Shown here piece after piece: positions 61,762-64,000 of a DNA stretch of 64,000 nt; position 1 is the stretch's first letter; every line of letters begins with the position of its first letter. Location: positions 1 through 64,000 of the forward strand of contig CAJXMD010000004.1 in the NCBI GenBank assembly GCA_913056165.1. The letters are read 5' to 3'. The notes under the pieces are model-generated. The model saw only the letters and a program-made list of their open reading frames with translations, did no database searches and had not been told where the DNA came from. The position numbers and the translations under genes are program-made. Source of the DNA: an uncultured Halieaceae bacterium (GTDB lineage Bacteria > Pseudomonadota > Gammaproteobacteria > Pseudomonadales > Halieaceae).

Positions 61762-62593
61762 ACTGACCTCTCAACAGAAACTGTTTGATCAGTTCAGAAC
61801 ACGCCTCTGGCTTTTCGAGGGGGATCAGGTGGCCACCCTCCAGCGTGTGAAGCTCAAGCTCCGGCATTACACGCTGCCACTGCCGTTTCACCAGCGGACG
61901 CACAACGCTACTTGCATCCCCCACGATGCCGCAGATTGGCTTATGAATTTTTCGCAGAGACCCCATAAAACTTGGCGCAGAGCGATAAACGCAGGCTTCC
62001 CAGGCTCCAGACCAACGCAGGACAATCGATCCATCATCGCGCGAGGCATGCCCTGCCCTGACGTAATCCCAGAGTACTTCGTCGCTGATCCCGCTAAAGG
62101 GCCGCTTTGATCGATAAAAATCAAAAGCCTCCTGATAGCCAGAGAATTCATGGGGCCTGTTTTGGGCTTTTGTGACCATGGGGAGATCTCGACCGAGGCC
62201 TCTCATAAGCACCTGATTAACGAACCACCACCCCCAGGGCACCAGTACCGGATCAATTACCACGAGCTTGCTGCACAGGTCGGGGCGCGCCAAGGCGGTT
62301 TGCATGCTAATCACCGCCCCCATGGAGTGCCCCGCGAGCACCACTGGAACTCCCCCTGCAGCGTCCAAGGTACTTATTAAGTCGGCAGCGTACTGACTCC
62401 ACGGCAGGTATGTTGGGGGTTGCCGATCAGACCAAAAGGGACGGTGTTCTATCGTATAGATATCAAACGTATCTTCTAAAGGATCCAAGAGAGCCTTGTA
62501 AGCCTCTGGCGGGTACCCGTTGGCATGAGAAAAAACGAGGGTCGGCTTGACCCCAGTCAAAGAGAAAGAAGCCAACGGCTTGAGCGTCTGCAT
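61760..62593 (-). CDS. Alpha/beta hydrolase
   Basis: 277 aa. The nucleophile elbow GHSMG near residue 92, an oxyanion-region FSHANGYPPEAY and a His in GGHLIPLEKPE complete a catalytic triad set. A C-C or ester hydrolase of general type; the substrate is unknown. GHSMG is also in MhpC/HsaD-like enzymes, but nothing else here points to a meta-cleavage pathway. Confidence 0.88.
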   Translation of the reverse strand: MQTLKPLASFSLTGVKPTLVFSHANGYPPEAYKALLDPLEDTFDIYTIEHRPFWSDRQPPTYLPWSQYAADLISTLDAAGGVPVVLAGHSMGAVISMQTALARPDLCSKLVVIDPVLVPWGWWFVNQVLMRGLGRDLPMVTKAQNRPHEFSGYQEAFDFYRSKRPFSGISDEVLWDYVRAGHASRDDGSIVLRWSGAWEACVYRSAPSFMGSLRKIHKPICGIVGDASSVVRPLVKRQWQRVMPELELHTLEGGHLIPLEKPEACSELIKQFLLRGQ

Positions 62594-62711
62594 GACGATA
62601 ACTCTTAATTAGCTGGACAGCGTATCGGCTGGCACCCTAACCTCGACCACTTAGGCTAAGAGCGCGACGCAAAGCCGCCACCAAAAGCCCAAGCACAGGA
62701 AAGACTCTGCA

Positions 62712-64000
62712 ATGAATACTGCTCCCAAGTTCCCAGCGATTTTACTGCTCTCGCTGTATCTCTGCACCACCATCTCCGTCAGGGCGAGTCATCATGAAGA
62801 GTCTCCTTCTTTGGCCCTCGGCAAGCCGGATGCTCATGCCGTGACCGTTCATGACCTGGCCATTTTAGGTGCTCGGGTTATCGACCCCGAGACAAGAGTT
62901 GACGCTGTCTTGAACGTAGGTATACGCAACGGCATCATCAAGACGATCACTGCGGAGCCCCTGCAGTCAGCCCAAGTCATTGATGGCCGCGGACAGGTGC
63001 TTTCTCCCGGCTTTATCGATATCCACAGCCATTCACCAACCCTGCTCGGCCAACATCTGAGCCTGCTCGACGGGGTGACCACCCAACTCGATCTGGAGGC
63101 TGGGGCTTGGCCTGTCACCGCTTACGGCGATCATTTCACGGGGGGCGCACAGCTTAACTATGGCGCCTCGGTGTCTCACGCCGCTGTGAGATGGAAAGTC
63201 ATCAATGGAATTGACCAGCCTTACGTCTTTGTTGGCACCAAACCGGCCCAACTTCCCATCGAGGCCTGGACTACACCCGCCACAGACGCCCAGCTCGAAG
63301 AAATTCGCAGAGCCCTTGAGCAGGGTCTTCGGGGTGGAGGGCTGGGTGTAGGAGTCCTGCTGGACTATATGAAAGACGCGATAAGTCCCGAAGAACTTCG
63401 CCTTATTTTTGAAACTGCCGGCGCCTTCCATCAACCGGTTACGGTCCATGTGCGCCGTGGAATGCCTGGTGACCCGGACGGACTTGATGAAGTGCTCGCC
63501 CTAGCGCTTGAAACGAAGGCACCCACACTCATTTGTCACATCACTCATTCAGCCATGGGTGGGCTGAGTGAATGGCTCGCAAAAATTGACTCGGCGAACG
63601 AGGCGGGAGCGCAGGTCACCACTGAAACCTTGTCCTGGCCCGCTGGGGGGACCGGCATTAACGCAGATGTTTTTCGCCTGAGGGACTGGCGAGCGATTTT
63701 TGATATCGACTACAGCGACGTACAGTGGGTGGAAACTGGCGAGTGGCTGACCGAGGAAACGTTCAAACGTTACCAGCAAGAGCAGCCCTATGGCATGGTG
63801 AATCACCACTATGTAAAAGAGGCCTGGATTGAGCAGGCGCTGCGCTGGCCAGACATGATTGTCTCGTCCGATGCACTACCTGCTATGAGTCTGTCTCAGA
63901 AAACCAATCCCAATATTGCTGGGACCTACAGCCGTTTATTGGGCCACTATGCTCGCGATCGCAATACGCTGAGCCTAATAGAAGCCATAGGACGAGCAAC
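62712..64000 (+). CDS. Secreted amidohydrolase, D-aminoacylase-like (partial)
   Basis: Not in the ORF track because it runs off the window; 429 codons are visible. Signal peptide MNTAPKFPAILLLSL...ISVRA, then AILGARVIDPETRVDAVLNVGI and PGFIDIHSHSPTLLGQH, the metal-binding start of N-acyl-D-amino-acid deacylases, then HVRRGMPG and ICHITHSAMGG with further metal ligands, and SSDALPAMS with the distal aspartate. Probably a periplasmic hydrolase; the C-terminus is missing. Confidence 0.85.
   Translation, partial: MNTAPKFPAILLLSLYLCTTISVRASHHEESPSLALGKPDAHAVTVHDLAILGARVIDPETRVDAVLNVGIRNGIIKTITAEPLQSAQVIDGRGQVLSPGFIDIHSHSPTLLGQHLSLLDGVTTQLDLEAGAWPVTAYGDHFTGGAQLNYGASVSHAAVRWKVINGIDQPYVFVGTKPAQLPIEAWTTPATDAQLEEIRRALEQGLRGGGLGVGVLLDYMKDAISPEELRLIFETAGAFHQPVTVHVRRGMPGDPDGLDEVLALALETKAPTLICHITHSAMGGLSEWLAKIDSANEAGAQVTTETLSWPAGGTGINADVFRLRDWRAIFDIDYSDVQWVETGEWLTEETFKRYQQEQPYGMVNHHYVKEAWIEQALRWPDMIVSSDALPAMSLSQKTNPNIAGTYSRLLGHYARDRNTLSLIEAIGRA

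Noticed and set aside
61760-62593. Alpha/beta hydrolase as HsaD-type meta-cleavage hydrolase
   Set aside because: Only the general GHSMG elbow is shared; no ring-cleavage dioxygenase or other hsa gene is present and it lies in the housekeeping flank.
1-64000. CRISPR arrays, insertion sequences, transposases, integrases, phage genes
   Set aside because: None seen on either strand by reading; repeated 20-40-bp spacers, transposase motifs and terminal inverted repeats are absent.

Overview
The window looks like a chromosomal segment of a marine-type gammaproteobacterium, perhaps near the Halieaceae/OM60 group. This is inferred from gene families (TrmL, YghU, Ppk1, YedI, TonB receptors, Rieske and KstD-like enzymes) and moderate GC; it was not measured against any database. 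Two housekeeping flanks (about 1-3.8 kb and 51.8-64 kb) enclose a roughly 48 kb accessory block (3.9-51.7 kb) made almost entirely of oxidoreductases, small NTF2-fold proteins and uptake genes typical of steroid/terpenoid catabolism.

Layout. 0-3.8 kb: CsoR-type copper sensor with its operator, secreted amidohydrolase, 2OG-Fe(II) oxygenase, TrmL, YciI. 3.9-9.0 kb: minus-strand dehydrogenase operon (two 3-hydroxyisobutyrate-dehydrogenase-like proteins, two SDRs, one aldehyde dehydrogenase). 9.4-14.5 kb: KshA-like Rieske oxygenase, two KstD-like flavoproteins, an NTF2-like protein. 14.7-18.5 kb: tandem-MarR regulator, TetR regulator, CYP51-like P450 and its ferredoxin. 18.5-24.4 kb: a dense set of five NTF2-like proteins, two extended SDRs and two classical SDRs around a divergent promoter carrying a perfect palindrome. 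24.6-27.9 kb: MAPEG protein, atypical SDR, 3beta-HSD-like protein and a membrane protein I recognise as a cycloeucalenol cycloisomerase homologue. 28.2-37.6 kb: TonB receptor, amidohydrolase, Rieske oxygenase, SDR, acetoacetate-decarboxylase-like protein and two MFS transporters. 37.6-51.7 kb: NAD-dependent reductase, sterol desaturase/hydroxylase-superfamily protein, second TonB receptor, DUF3604 lipoprotein, SDR, Dabb protein, luciferase-like monooxygenase, KstD, PQQ dehydrogenase, carboxymuconolactone-decarboxylase-like protein. 51.8-64 kb: tRNA-Arg(UCG), GST, Bcr/CflA MFS, PLP decarboxylase, WYL regulator, DUF429, YedI, Ppk1, universal stress protein, alpha/beta hydrolase and an amidohydrolase cut by the window end.

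How it may work together. Nine copies of one 24-bp palindrome (half-sites AAAACATTTCA and TGAAATGTTTT around a 2-bp centre) lie in front of both TonB receptors, the first Rieske oxygenase, one KstD-like gene, the P450-ferredoxin pair, the cycloisomerase operon, the luciferase-like operon, the KstD/PQQ divergent promoter and an MFS gene, so much of the block appears to be one regulon. The enzyme set (C4-methyl/ring oxygenase candidates, 3beta-HSD/decarboxylase-like protein, cyclopropyl-sterol isomerase, CYP51-like P450 with ferredoxin, KstD and KshA families) has candidates for each step that would strip a cycloartenol-type algal or plant sterol to an ordinary steroid nucleus. The window has no squalene epoxidase, no oxidosqualene cyclase, no acyl-CoA side-chain genes and no ring meta-cleavage genes. 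I therefore infer conversion of exogenous cyclopropyl sterols or related triterpenoids that feeds a pathway encoded elsewhere. The substrate is inference; the gene families and operator copies are read from the sequence.
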